DNA from: an uncultured Actinomycetes bacterium
GTDB taxonomy: Bacteria; Actinomycetota; Acidimicrobiia; Acidimicrobiales; Acidimicrobilacustridaceae
DNA length: 53,228 nucleotides
NCBI GenBank assembly: GCA_937927725.1
Contig: CALBSE010000063.1
Location: forward strand, 1 to 53,228
Direction: 5' to 3'
Part shown: positions 25,830 through 34,094 of the stretch, in pieces
Layout: each line of letters begins with the position of its first letter
Position numbering within the stretch: position 1 is the stretch's first letter
Translations under genes and position numbers: made by a program
The notes under the pieces: model-generated
What the model was told of the DNA's origin: nothing
The model's input: the letters and a program-made list of their open reading frames with translations, nothing else
Databases searched by the model: none

Positions 25830-26646
25830 CGCTGCGCTCCGAGACTCGGGCGTTCAACATGCGCACGATGGCGATGGCAGCGCCAAACCCGTTGTCGATG
25901 CCCACAACAGTGAGCCCCGACGCGCATGATGCCAACATCCCCAACAACGCGGTGATGCCATCCAACGAAGATCCGTAACCAACCGAAGTCGGAACAGCCA
26001 CGACCGGCGCCGAGGAAAGCCCGCCAACAACACTGGCAAGTGCGCCTTCCATGCCGGCGACAACAACAATCGCATCGACTGCCGCGAGTTCTTCGGCCGC
26101 ATCGAGAATGCGATGCAGACCCGCGACACCAACATCGGTAATACGAAGTGGCCGCACTCCATGCGCCGTAAGAGTTGCCGCGCATTCATCGGCCACCGGA
26201 AGATCGGCGGTTCCGGCCGTGACGACCGCAACGCGTTCACGACGTTCAGTCGCTGCACGCCACACCACCGTGTGCAATCGGGCGTTCTCGCCCCCTGTCC
26301 GAGAACCGCCACCAGCTTCGATCACATGACCATCGCCAGATCCGGCCAACGCCGCCGCCACCTGTTCGGCCGAGGCCCGAGACAACAACACCGGCGCCGA
26401 ACCGGGCTGGGCCAACAATTCCGCCACAATCGCTGCGCATTGTTCCGGCGTCTTGCCCGGAGCGAACACGGTTTCGGCCACGCCTTGGCGCAGTGCTCGG
26501 TGATGGTCGACCTTGGCGAAGCCCAAATCGGCGAAGGGCAATCGCCGCAACGCAGTAACGGCATCGTCGGGGCTGATGTCACCCTGACGGACCCCTTCCA
26601 ACAACTCACTCAGGGCTTCGGCGTCCATTCCCCTATCCTCGCCCAT
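25822..26646 (-). CDS. larB: Nickel pincer cofactor biosynthesis protein LarB
   Basis: 274 residues. LarB carboxylates and hydrolyses nicotinic acid adenine dinucleotide at the first step of nickel-pincer cofactor synthesis. Seen: an N-terminal helical part (LLEGVRQGDISPDDAVTALRRLPF, ADLGFAKVDHHRALRQGVAETVFAPGKTPEQ) and the PurE-like core VVTAGTADLPVADECAATL, VVAGMEGALASVVGGL, PVVAVPTSVGYG. Start placed at ATG 26646 because GGAGGAGG lies 5 nt upstream, inside the opposing pheA coding sequence; an ATG at 26628 is the alternative. The longer frame to 26826 runs antisense to pheA and is rejected. Start codons of larB and pheA are almost back to back. Confidence 0.88.
   Translation of the reverse strand: MGEDRGMDAEALSELLEGVRQGDISPDDAVTALRRLPFADLGFAKVDHHRALRQGVAETVFAPGKTPEQCAAIVAELLAQPGSAPVLLSRASAEQVAAALAGSGDGHVIEAGGGSRTGGENARLHTVVWRAATERRERVAVVTAGTADLPVADECAATLTAHGVRPLRITDVGVAGLHRILDAAEELAAVDAIVVVAGMEGALASVVGGLSSAPVVAVPTSVGYGSSLDGITALLGMLASCASGLTVVGIDNGFGAAIAIVRMLNARVSERSDV
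26634..26639 (+). promoter_or_regulatory. Putative -10 element for leaderless pheA, inside larB
   Basis: TATCCT (TANNNT) ends 8 nt before the pheA GTG at 26648. There is no Shine-Dalgarno for pheA and no intergenic space, so a promoter must lie within the larB coding region. Confidence 0.45.
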
Positions 26647-26647
26647 C

Positions 26648-27619
26648 GTGACCTCCTCCGCAGCACCCGAATCCGGCATCGACTGGACCCGCCGCACGAT
26701 CGCCTTCCTCGGCCCCATCGGCACCTTCTCCGAGCAGGCATTGCTGAGCCAGGCCGACCTCGCCACGGCCAACCTGCGTCCGCTCGACACGTTCGCCAAT
26801 GTGCTGAGCGCGGCCGAAGATGGCAAGGTCGACTACGCCTTCCTCGCTCTCGAAAACGCCATCGAGGGAACGGTCAACATCACCCAAGACGCGCTTGCTT
26901 TTGATTCTGATCTGCTCATCCAGCGCGAAATCGTGCTGCCCATTCATCTTGAACTCATGGCCCGTCCCGGCGTGAAACTCGAAGACGTCACGCAGATTTG
27001 GTCGTACCCCCACGCACTCGCGCAATGTCGCAAGTACATGAACGCGAACCTTCCGAACGCAATCGCTGAAGCGTCGAACTCCACCGCCGACGCCGCGCGC
27101 ATGTTGGCCGAAGCAACCGATGCACTTGCCACAAATGGCGCCGCCATTGCGCCCGCTCGCGCCGCCGAGGTCTACGGACTCAACGTTCTTGCTTCAGAAA
27201 TTGAAGATCACGACGACAACGCAACACGCTTTGTTCTCGTTGCACCGAAAACGATTCCCGCACCAACTGGTCACGACAAAACCTCCATCGTCGTTTTCCA
27301 GCGCGCCGACGAACCCGGTTCGTTGTTGTCGATCCTGCAAGAGTTCGCCGCCCGTGGCATCAACCTCACCAAGCTCGAGTCCCGCCCGACCCGCCGTGGT
27401 CTCGGCGACTACTGCTTCCTCATCGATCTCGAAGGCCATATCGCCGATGAGGTCGTGGCCGACGCGCTCCGTTCGCTCAAGTCGAAGCATGCCGAAGTGA
27501 AGTTCATGGGCTCTTACCCCGCCGCCGGCGAACACGGTCATGCCCTGCGCCAGGAAGTGGCCGATGCCCAGTCCAAGGCCTCGGACTGGATCACCGAGCT
27601 GCGCAATCGTGTGAACTGA
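26648..27619 (+). CDS. pheA: Prephenate dehydratase
   Basis: 323 residues from GTG. The catalytic PBP2-like domain begins TIAFLGPIGTFSEQALL and contains VDYAFLALENAIEGTVNITQD (substrate loop); the usual T-R-F signature appears as NATRFVLV. A C-terminal ACT domain follows (TSIVVFQRADEPGSLLSILQEFAARGINLTKLESRPTR split over about 205-250; GDYCFLIDLEGH), the phenylalanine-sensing regulatory part. Converts prephenate to phenylpyruvate in Phe synthesis, probably feedback-inhibited. Stand-alone, not fused to chorismate mutase, as usual in Actinobacteria. Confidence 0.94.
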   Translation: MTSSAAPESGIDWTRRTIAFLGPIGTFSEQALLSQADLATANLRPLDTFANVLSAAEDGKVDYAFLALENAIEGTVNITQDALAFDSDLLIQREIVLPIHLELMARPGVKLEDVTQIWSYPHALAQCRKYMNANLPNAIAEASNSTADAARMLAEATDALATNGAAIAPARAAEVYGLNVLASEIEDHDDNATRFVLVAPKTIPAPTGHDKTSIVVFQRADEPGSLLSILQEFAARGINLTKLESRPTRRGLGDYCFLIDLEGHIADEVVADALRSLKSKHAEVKFMGSYPAAGEHGHALRQEVADAQSKASDWITELRNRVN

Positions 27620-27642
27620 CCGAACTCGCTACTATCTCGGGC

Positions 27643-27730
27643 GGAAGGGTGGCAGAGCGGACGAATGCAACGGTCTTGAAAACCGTCGAGGTGAAAGCCT
27701 CCGGGGGTTCGAATCCCCCTCCTTCCGCCA
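27643..27730 (+). tRNA. tRNA-Ser (anticodon UGA)
   Basis: Acceptor GGAAGGG pairs with TCCTTCC; anticodon stem-loop GGTCTTGAAAACC has TGA at the anticodon; long variable arm typical of serine tRNA; T-arm GGGGGTTCGAATCCCCC; discriminator G and an encoded CCA. A TACTAT box 7 nt upstream may be the -10. Confidence 0.95.
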
Positions 27731-27775
27731 TTCGAAATCGCAGGGGTTTGCCCTGTATGTTGCAACCCTGCACCT

Positions 27776-27864
27776 GGAGAGGTGCCAGAGTCCGGCCGAT
27801 CGGGCCTCCCTGCTAAGGAGGTGGCGGGTAACACCGCCCGTGGGTTCGAATCCCACCCTCTCCG
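27776..27864 (+). tRNA. tRNA-Ser (anticodon GCU)
   Basis: Acceptor GGAGAGG pairs with CCTCTCC; anticodon loop CCTGCTAAGG reads GCT; long variable arm (GGTGGCGGGTAACACCGCCC); T-arm GTGGGTTCGAATCCCAC; discriminator G, CCA not encoded. Probably co-transcribed with the tRNA-Ser(UGA) just upstream. Confidence 0.95.
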
Positions 27865-27878
27865 CTCGCAATGATGGG

Positions 27879-27907
27879 CCCCGCTTCGGCGGGGTTCATC
27901 TCTTTTT
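27879..27907 (+). terminator. Rho-independent terminator of the tRNA-Ser pair
   Basis: CCCCGC, TTCG tetraloop, GCGGGG, then TTCATCTCTTTTT. The remaining ~90 nt before the isocitrate dehydrogenase start hold nothing else that I recognise. Confidence 0.9.
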
Positions 27908-27995
27908 GCAGAATCCCTCGGAAATGGGAGTCGATCCCTTGGGGGAACTAGCGTCAGGGGCCATTCGCACTCGTTCAACGACACCGGAAAAGGCC

Positions 27996-30224
27996 ATGGC
28001 GACCGACAGTCACACCATCATTTACACCCACACCGATGAAGCCCCAGCGCTAGCGACCAAGTCGCTGCTGCCGGTGATCAATGCGTTCACCAACGTTGCT
28101 GGTGTCGAGGTCGAACTTCGCGACATTTCCGTAGCCGGGCGCATCCTCGCCACGTTCCCCGAGGCCCTCACCGCCGACCAGCGCGTCAGCGACGATCTGG
28201 GTGAACTCGGCGAACTCGTCACTCGTCCCGAAGCCAACGTCATCAAGCTTCCGAACGTTTCGGCATCGCTTCCGCAGCTCAAGGCCGCGATCGAAGAACT
28301 GCAGTCCAAGGGCTTCAACGTTCCGAACTACCCCGACGAAGCAACGACGGCCGAAGAAAAAGACATTCAGGCCAAGTACGACAAGATTAAGGGCTCGGCC
28401 GTGAACCCGGTGCTGCGTGAAGGAAACTCCGATCGCCGCGCGCCGCTGTCGGTCAAGAACTACGCGAAGTCGCACCCGCATTCCATGGGCGCATGGGCCG
28501 CCGATTCAAAGACGCACGTGTCCACCATGGGCGCCAACGACTTTTTCGCCAATGAAAAGTCCGTCACTTTTGAAAAGGCCGACACGCTCAAGATTGAACT
28601 CGTCGGCAATGACGGCAGCACCACCGTGCTGAAGGAAAAGCTTCCGGTTCTCGCTGGCGAAATTCTCGACGGAACATTCATGAGCGCCAAGGCACTCGAC
28701 GCGTTCCTTGCCGCACAGATGGCCGACGCCAAAGCACAGAACGTGCTGTTCTCGATTCACCTCAAGGCCACGATGATGAAGGTCTCCGACCCGATCATTT
28801 TCGGTCACGCAGTCAACGCGTACTTCGGTGACGTGTTCACCAAGCACCCCGCCGCTTTCGAAGGTCTCGGCGTCAACGTGAACGACGGCATGGCCGATGT
28901 GCTCTCACGCATCGAAACCCTTTCCGACACGCAGCAAACGGCGATTGAAGCCGACATCTCCATCGCCATGCTCAATGGACCTGAACTCGCAATGGTCGAT
29001 TCCGATAAGGGCATCACCAATCTGCACGTGCCGAGCGATGTCATCGTGGACGCCTCCATGCCGGCAATGATCCGTGACAGCGGAAAGATGTGGAATCCGG
29101 AAGGCGAACGCCAGGACTGCAAGGCCGTCATTCCCGACTCTTCCTACGCCGGCGTGTACACCGCAGTCATCAACGACTGCAAGGTCAATGGCGCATTCGA
29201 CCCCACCACGATGGGCACTGTTCCCAACGTCGGCCTCATGGCCCAAAAGGCCGAGGAATACGGCTCGCACGACAAGACGTTCGAGATTCCCGTCGACGGC
29301 ACCGTGCGCATCACCGACAGCAGCGGCAACGTTGTTATGGAACACGTTGTTGAAGCCGGTGACATCTGGCGTGCGTGCCAAGCCAAGGACGCACCGATTC
29401 GCGATTGGGTGAAGCTCGCTGTTTCTCGTTCGCGTCTTTCCAACACGCCCGCGGTGTTCTGGCTCGACGAGAACCGTGCGCACGATGCGCAGATCATCGC
29501 CAAGGTGAAGCAGTACCTCCCCGAGCACGACACCACCGGCCTCACCATCGAGATCATGGCTCCCGAGGCTGCGTGCACCTTCTCGCTCGCTCGTGCCCGC
29601 AAGGGTGAAGACACCATTTCGGTCACCGGCAATGTGTTGCGCGATTACCTCACCGACTTATTCCCCATCATGGAACTCGGCACCAGCGCCAAGATGCTTT
29701 CGATTGTTCCGCTGATGAATGGTGGCGGCCTGTTCGAAACTGGCGCCGGCGGTTCGGCTCCGAAGCATGTGCAGCAGTTCGTGAAGGAAAACCACCTTCG
29801 TTGGGATTCACTCGGCGAGTTCCTTGCGTTAGCTGCGTCGCTTGAACATCTTGCACAGGTGTCGAACAACAACACTGCCCAGATCCTGGCCGACACGCTC
29901 GACCGTGCGACTGGTTCGGTACTCAACGAGAACCGTTCGCCGTCACGCAAGGTGAACGAACTCGACAACCGCGGCAGCCACTTCTTCCTTGCGCTCTACT
30001 GGGCCCAGGAACTGGCGAAGCAAACCGACGATCCCGCTCTTGCCGAGAAGTTCGCGCCGATTGCCGAAGCGCTGACGTCCAAGCAGGCCGACATCGTCGA
30101 CGAACTCAACGCCGTGCAGGGCAAGCCCGTCGACATCGGCGGCTACTACATGCCCGACGATGCCAAGGCCATCGCGGCCATGCGTCCGAGTGCCACGTTC
30201 AACGCCATCATCGACTCGATCTGA
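27996..30224 (+). CDS. icd: NADP-dependent isocitrate dehydrogenase, monomeric type
   Basis: 742 residues from ATG 27996 (GGAAAAGG just upstream); the frame is open back into the tRNA, but the family starts here (IIYTHTDEAPALATKSLLP). Monomeric IDH-II hallmarks: SDRRAPLSVKNYAKSHPHSMG, DNRGSHFFLALYWAQELA, PSRKVNELDNRGSHF and LHVPSDVIVDASMPAMIRDSG. Catalyses oxidative decarboxylation of isocitrate to 2-oxoglutarate with NADP in the TCA cycle. It has the ~740-residue length of the Corynebacterium/Azotobacter-type enzyme and is unrelated in size to dimeric Icd. Transcribed away from the tRNA terminator. Confidence 0.96.
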   Translation: MATDSHTIIYTHTDEAPALATKSLLPVINAFTNVAGVEVELRDISVAGRILATFPEALTADQRVSDDLGELGELVTRPEANVIKLPNVSASLPQLKAAIEELQSKGFNVPNYPDEATTAEEKDIQAKYDKIKGSAVNPVLREGNSDRRAPLSVKNYAKSHPHSMGAWAADSKTHVSTMGANDFFANEKSVTFEKADTLKIELVGNDGSTTVLKEKLPVLAGEILDGTFMSAKALDAFLAAQMADAKAQNVLFSIHLKATMMKVSDPIIFGHAVNAYFGDVFTKHPAAFEGLGVNVNDGMADVLSRIETLSDTQQTAIEADISIAMLNGPELAMVDSDKGITNLHVPSDVIVDASMPAMIRDSGKMWNPEGERQDCKAVIPDSSYAGVYTAVINDCKVNGAFDPTTMGTVPNVGLMAQKAEEYGSHDKTFEIPVDGTVRITDSSGNVVMEHVVEAGDIWRACQAKDAPIRDWVKLAVSRSRLSNTPAVFWLDENRAHDAQIIAKVKQYLPEHDTTGLTIEIMAPEAACTFSLARARKGEDTISVTGNVLRDYLTDLFPIMELGTSAKMLSIVPLMNGGGLFETGAGGSAPKHVQQFVKENHLRWDSLGEFLALAASLEHLAQVSNNNTAQILADTLDRATGSVLNENRSPSRKVNELDNRGSHFFLALYWAQELAKQTDDPALAEKFAPIAEALTSKQADIVDELNAVQGKPVDIGGYYMPDDAKAIAAMRPSATFNAIIDSI

Positions 30225-30240
30225 TTCGTTCTGATCTGAC

Positions 30241-30717
30241 GTGAAGCACGCTGCCGAAACGCCGAAGGCGACAAACCAACAACGCCGCAATTTGATCATC
30301 GCTGGCGTTGGCGCAGCCGTTCTCGCGCTCGGCCTCGGCATGGTGCTGTTCGGCGTGTTCACCGATAGTTCGTCGAAACCAAAGACGGTTCAGACAAACA
30401 ACGCGTCATCCAGAGCAACGGACACTGCGAAACAGTCGACCAGTTCCTCCGATGGAAGTTCGACCACTCGCGTACGGGCCGGTGGCGGAGCTGCCGCTTC
30501 TGCAGGTGGCGCAGGTCGAGCAGGAAACCAAGCCAATAAAGCCCAAGCGAGCAGTGGCGGCGGCGGTGCGAATCGAGCAGGTCGAAACTCGACCACAACG
30601 CAGGTCGCACCTACGCCCAGCCCGAGCATCGAGCAATCAACAACCGTCCCGACAACGCAGTCGCCAGAGACGACCACAACCACCGTGGTCCCGAGTACGA
30701 CCACAACCGTTCCCTAA
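30241..30717 (+). CDS. Single-pass membrane protein with Ser/Thr/Gly-rich extracellular tail
   Basis: 158 residues from GTG. Cytosolic basic N-terminus (KHAAETPKATNQQRR), one hydrophobic helix (LIIAGVGAAVLALGLGMVLFGVF, residues ~18-40), then a disordered tail rich in Ser, Thr, Gly and Ala ending in TTTTVVPSTTTTVP. No enzymatic motif. It follows icd by 16 nt. The tail composition resembles the linkers of the secreted proteins in this window, but the PxFTG end is absent. Function unknown; a surface or periplasm-facing spacer is all that can be said. Confidence 0.65.
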   Translation: MKHAAETPKATNQQRRNLIIAGVGAAVLALGLGMVLFGVFTDSSSKPKTVQTNNASSRATDTAKQSTSSSDGSSTTRVRAGGGAAASAGGAGRAGNQANKAQASSGGGGANRAGRNSTTTQVAPTPSPSIEQSTTVPTTQSPETTTTTVVPSTTTTVP

Positions 30718-30752
30718 CCTCGGGCCCACGACATCAATAGAGGTAATTTACT

Positions 30753-30769
30753 ACCTGAAATAGATTGCC
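30753..30769 (+). promoter_or_regulatory. Putative operator upstream of the CoA transferase gene
   Basis: ACCTGAAATAGATTGCC matches 16 of 17 positions of the motif on the minus strand upstream of sbtA (34095-34111), and a weaker copy lies before the regulator gene at 32356. It sits 2 nt upstream of a -10-like TATTCT, so a bound protein would cover the -35 region. Confidence 0.55.
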
Positions 30770-30771
30770 TG

Positions 30772-30777
30772 TATTCT
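30772..30777 (+). promoter_or_regulatory. Putative -10 element of the CoA transferase gene
   Basis: TATTCT ends 7 nt before the ATG at 30785; no Shine-Dalgarno, so a leaderless message is likely. Confidence 0.45.
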
Positions 30778-30784
30778 GCTGGTC

Positions 30785-32017
30785 ATGACGACAGCCGAAA
30801 AACCGCTCGCAGGAATTCGCGTCATTGAGGTGTCACTTCTCGGCGCAGCTGCCGTGACCACCGCACTGGCCGATCTTGGTGCCGAAGTCATAAAGGTCGA
30901 ACCGCCGGGCGGCGACTACGGGCGAGTGATGACATGGCCCATCGTCGAGGGCGACTCTCTTCTGTTCCTGCATTGCAACAGAGGGAAGCAATCGATCGTC
31001 CTCGACCTGAAAACCGAACAGGGCGTCGAACTGTTCAAAGAACTTGTCGCCACCGCTGATGTTGTTGTTGAAGCAATGCGACCGGGCGCACTGGAACGCC
31101 GGGGGCTCGGCTACGAAACCCTCAAGGCCATTAACCCGCGCATTGTGCACATCGCCATGAGTGGGTTCGGTGCCAACGGCCCCTACCGGGACCTACCGAG
31201 CCATGGCATCGCGTTCGACGCGTGGGCCGGCATCGTGGAACCCATTACTGATGACGATGGGCGATGCGCAATTCCTCCGCACGTGTCGATCGGACTCAAC
31301 GCTGCGCCGCTGTTTGCCTCACTCGGCATCCTCGCCGGAATTATTGCTGCGCAACGAACCGGCATCGGTACGACCATTGACATCGGCCAAGCCGAAGCCG
31401 CAGCTGCCATTGATTGGTTGCGCATCGAAACCTGGCGCGCCTACGAACGACCCGAGACTGAAGTCACCGGGAATGCCACCGATGGTTTCCGGCGTCGAGA
31501 GCCGGGTACCGCAGGCATGAGTGATGGCGTTCGCTATCAGTTCTACGCAACCACCAACGGCCACATCTTGTTCATGGCATCTGAACAGGAATTTTGGAAG
31601 AACTTTTGTGAAGGGACGAATCGCATCGACCTTTTCGAACGTTGGCCCGGCACTACCTACGCCGATCACGCGGTTGGGAATGATGAACTGCGCGCCGAAC
31701 TCATTGCGTTGTTTCGCTCTGAGTCAACCGAGTTCTGGGCCGAGTTCGGCACTCGCCACAACACCGCGATCGTTCCGGCAAACACTTCGAAGTCGCTTCC
31801 CAACGACCCTCACTTCAACGAGCGAACGAAATGGCTCCCGGCGCACACCCATGGTGCGGACATGTTGCCCCTGCCGCTGAAATTTGATGGCGCGGAACTC
31901 CAGGCCCCCGGTCGCGCGCCAACCGCCGGTCAACATTCGCAACAACTACTTCGAGAACTGCTCGGCCGTAGCGACGACGAGATCAACTGCCTCTTCGCTG
32001 ACGGAGTCGTCGAGTAG
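30785..32017 (+). CDS. CaiB/BaiF family (class III) CoA transferase
   Basis: 410 residues. Family marks: LAGIRVIEVSLLGAAAVTTALADLGAEVIKVEPPGGDYGR at the start (CoA-binding), CNRGKQSIVLDLKTEQG, DVVVEAMRPGALERRGLGYE, MSGFGANGPYRDLPSHG and GIAFDAWAG, where the Asp is the usual acyl-anhydride nucleophile. Moves CoA between carboxylic acids, e.g. in carnitine, bile acid, oxalate or fatty-acid routes; the acid cannot be read. It stands alone and is preceded by the putative operator shared with the regulator and sbtA. Confidence 0.9.
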   Translation: MTTAEKPLAGIRVIEVSLLGAAAVTTALADLGAEVIKVEPPGGDYGRVMTWPIVEGDSLLFLHCNRGKQSIVLDLKTEQGVELFKELVATADVVVEAMRPGALERRGLGYETLKAINPRIVHIAMSGFGANGPYRDLPSHGIAFDAWAGIVEPITDDDGRCAIPPHVSIGLNAAPLFASLGILAGIIAAQRTGIGTTIDIGQAEAAAAIDWLRIETWRAYERPETEVTGNATDGFRRREPGTAGMSDGVRYQFYATTNGHILFMASEQEFWKNFCEGTNRIDLFERWPGTTYADHAVGNDELRAELIALFRSESTEFWAEFGTRHNTAIVPANTSKSLPNDPHFNERTKWLPAHTHGADMLPLPLKFDGAELQAPGRAPTAGQHSQQLLRELLGRSDDEINCLFADGVVE

Positions 32018-32041
32018 CGCTTCGGAGTTACGGGTTACGAG

Positions 32042-32356
32042 TTACGACTTGCGACGCTTCGGACGATCAAGCCGACCCAACGTCACGAGCAATTCGCCAA
32101 CGGTGTGATCCTGCTCAAGCGGGTGACGCAGCGGAATATCGCCATGAACTTCATAGCGATTGCGTCGACCTTCTTTCGTGCGCGTCACATACCCAGCATC
32201 GACAAGATCACCGATAATCGCCTGGGCAGAGCGTTCCGTGATGCCAACGAGTTCGGCAACGTCTCGAGTGCGGAGTTCGGGGTCGCCCGCAAGGCAGACC
32301 AAGACATGGCCGTGATTGGTGAAGAACGTCCACTGCGGCTTGTCTGAACTCTTCAC
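32042..32356 (-). CDS. Small winged-helix transcriptional regulator
   Basis: 104 residues from GTG with a strong GGAGGGA site upstream. The protein is essentially one DNA-binding domain: FFTNHGHVLVCLAGDPELRTRDVAELVGITERSAQAIIGDLVDAGYVTRTKEGRRNRYEVHG, i.e. helix-turn-helix plus wing in the MarR/ArsR-like or dissociated winged-helix style, then a short basic tail (RLDRPKRRKS). No sensor domain or metal-binding Cys pair is visible. A copy of the GGAAATAGAT motif lies in its own leader, suggesting autoregulation, and matching motifs precede the CoA transferase and sbtA genes on either side. Confidence 0.8.
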   Translation of the reverse strand: MKSSDKPQWTFFTNHGHVLVCLAGDPELRTRDVAELVGITERSAQAIIGDLVDAGYVTRTKEGRRNRYEVHGDIPLRHPLEQDHTVGELLVTLGRLDRPKRRKS

Positions 32357-32371
32357 GGCCGCTCCCTCCTA

Positions 32372-32388
32372 TGAGATCTATTTCCTGA
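32372..32388 (-). promoter_or_regulatory. Putative operator in the leader of the winged-helix regulator
   Basis: Minus strand TCAGGAAATAGATCTCA shares GGAAATAGAT with the sbtA site. It lies just downstream of a TATGCT -10-like box (minus strand, 32401-32396) and upstream of the Shine-Dalgarno, a typical position for an autorepressor. Confidence 0.45.
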
Positions 32389-32427
32389 AACAACGAGCAT
32401 AGGCCGAGTTAGCGATCGTCAGCCTGT

Positions 32428-32910
32428 CTACAAATTCGTGATCTTCGCGTTCTTCTCGGCGACGACCGCTTTGAGTTCCACTGCGTAAGCGCGCAGTGCG
32501 TCTCGAAGCCCCTCGTTGCTGCGGGCCAGGATGCGTACGGCAAAGAGACCCGCATTCTCGCTTCCGTCAACCGCCATCGTTGCTACGGGAATCCCCGCTG
32601 GCATTTGCACGATCGACAGCAACGCATCGAGACCATCGAATGCTGGACGACGAACCGGAACTCCGATGACGGGAAGCTCTGTAGCCGACGCGATCATTCC
32701 GGGAAGGTGAGCCGCTCCCCCGGCGCCAGCGATGATCACATCAATACCGTTCGATGCTGCTTGTGCTGCGAAGTCAAGCATTCCGTGAGGATCACGATGG
32801 GCCGAGACGCAGCGAACGGTGTGATCGACCCCGAACCGATTGAGAATGTCAATCGCGCCCTGCATCGACGGCAGATCAGAATCGCTTCCCATCACTATCG
32901 CAACACTCAT
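32428..32910 (-). CDS. purE: 5-(carboxyamino)imidazole ribonucleotide mutase
   Basis: 160 residues, class I PurE: VMGSDSDLPSMQGA at the N-terminus, SAHRDPHGMLDFA, IAGAGGAAHLPGMIAS, PVIGVPVRR and SIVQMPAGIPVATMAVDGSENAG. Converts N5-CAIR to CAIR in purine synthesis. Its ATG overlaps the purK stop by 4 nt, and the two enzymes act in consecutive steps. Confidence 0.97.
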   Translation of the reverse strand: MSVAIVMGSDSDLPSMQGAIDILNRFGVDHTVRCVSAHRDPHGMLDFAAQAASNGIDVIIAGAGGAAHLPGMIASATELPVIGVPVRRPAFDGLDALLSIVQMPAGIPVATMAVDGSENAGLFAVRILARSNEGLRDALRAYAVELKAVVAEKNAKITNL

Positions 32911-34031
32911 GACATCTCCGGTTCTATTTCGAGTTCTTTCGCTGCATCCAGCGCACGTTCGATCGCTTGATCCGTCGTGGCTGCAGTTGCGGTCACATGG
33001 CCAAGTTTGCGCCCTGGTCGAGGCGTCTTGCCGTACATATGAACAGAAACTTCGGAGCTGAATGAGTCATCCTGCGGTTCCCCGCGTGTTTGGCCCACGA
33101 TATTTGCCATTGCCGCAGCGGGAACAATCCGATCAGTTGACCCCAAGGGAAGACCGGTGACCGCTCGCAAATGATTTTCGAACTGTGACGTTGCCGACGC
33201 CTCAATCGTGAGATGACCAGAATTATGCGGTCGTGCTGCGAGTTCGTTGACCAGCAATTTGCCATCGAGAACAAAGAACTCCACCGCAAGGATGCCGACC
33301 ACATCGATTGCTTCAGCAATTGCGCGAGCGATTTCCATCGCTTCATCTTCAAGCGCCGGCGCAATGTCGGCGGGAAGGTGAACAATGCTGCACATACCGT
33401 CGGCTTGAACGGTTCGTACCGGCGCGTAGGTGACCATGGATCCGTCGTGCGCTCGCACAACTTGAACAGCGATTTCCAGTTCGACGTCGACGCGACGTTG
33501 AACCAGAACTGTTGTCTGACCCGCTGGAAACCATTCGCGCACTGCTGCTTCATTCGAATCGAGCAGTACCCCTCGACCGTCGTAGCCGCCTCTCGCTGTT
33601 TTCAACACAGCGGCACCATCAAATTGAGAAATCGCTTCGAACGCTGAAGCGAGGTCGCTGACGACAACGGTGTCGGGTTGCGCAATCTCGAGACGTTCGA
33701 ACAGCTCGTATTGCCGTTCCTTATCGGTAGCAATCGCCATCGTTACCGACCCTGGCCGGACAATCACTCCTTCGCTTTCGAGTTGCGCGAGCACTCGATA
33801 GTCAATGAGTTCATGGTCGAAGGTCAGAACGTCGCTTTGCCCAGCGAGTCGCCGTAGGTCATCGAGAGAGAGTGCATCGCCGACAAACCCTTGTCGCCCG
33901 AAACTGAAAATTGGATCGTCGGCAACCTGTGCGAGCGACGTGATTTCCAGCCCTAGATCGTCTGCGGCCTCGGCCATCATGACGGCAAGCTGCCCGCCGC
34001 CAACAATGCCTACCCGTTGCCCAGATGCCAT
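32907..34031 (-). CDS. purK: 5-(carboxyamino)imidazole ribonucleotide synthase
   Basis: 374 residues, ATP-grasp enzyme. N-terminal dinucleotide-like GIVGGGQLAVMMAEAA, SVTMAIATDKERQYELFE, AVLKTARGGYDGRGVLL (ATP-grasp core), VELEIAVQVVRAHDG, FFVLDGKLLVNELAARPHNSGHLTIEA (metal/substrate site). Makes N5-CAIR from AIR, ATP and bicarbonate. The start is preceded by TACGCT at leaderless spacing. Directly divergent from the SbtA-type bicarbonate permease gene. Confidence 0.96.
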   Translation of the reverse strand: MASGQRVGIVGGGQLAVMMAEAADDLGLEITSLAQVADDPIFSFGRQGFVGDALSLDDLRRLAGQSDVLTFDHELIDYRVLAQLESEGVIVRPGSVTMAIATDKERQYELFERLEIAQPDTVVVSDLASAFEAISQFDGAAVLKTARGGYDGRGVLLDSNEAAVREWFPAGQTTVLVQRRVDVELEIAVQVVRAHDGSMVTYAPVRTVQADGMCSIVHLPADIAPALEDEAMEIARAIAEAIDVVGILAVEFFVLDGKLLVNELAARPHNSGHLTIEASATSQFENHLRAVTGLPLGSTDRIVPAAAMANIVGQTRGEPQDDSFSSEVSVHMYGKTPRPGRKLGHVTATAATTDQAIERALDAAKELEIEPEMS

Positions 34032-34037
34032 AGGTCA

Positions 34038-34043
34038 AGCGTA
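34038..34043 (-). promoter_or_regulatory. Putative -10 element of purKE
   Basis: Minus-strand TACGCT ends 6 nt before the purK ATG at 34031; no Shine-Dalgarno is present, so the message is probably leaderless. Confidence 0.45.
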
Positions 34044-34094
34044 GGCGAGCGAGGAATTTCCGAGTCGATGGCGAGGTCCCCCTTGGATAATTGC

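Noticed and set aside
27840..27995. In-frame N-terminal extension of isocitrate dehydrogenase
   Set aside because: It would run through the tRNA-Ser 3' end and a terminator; the known family start and an upstream purine-rich site fit ATG 27996.
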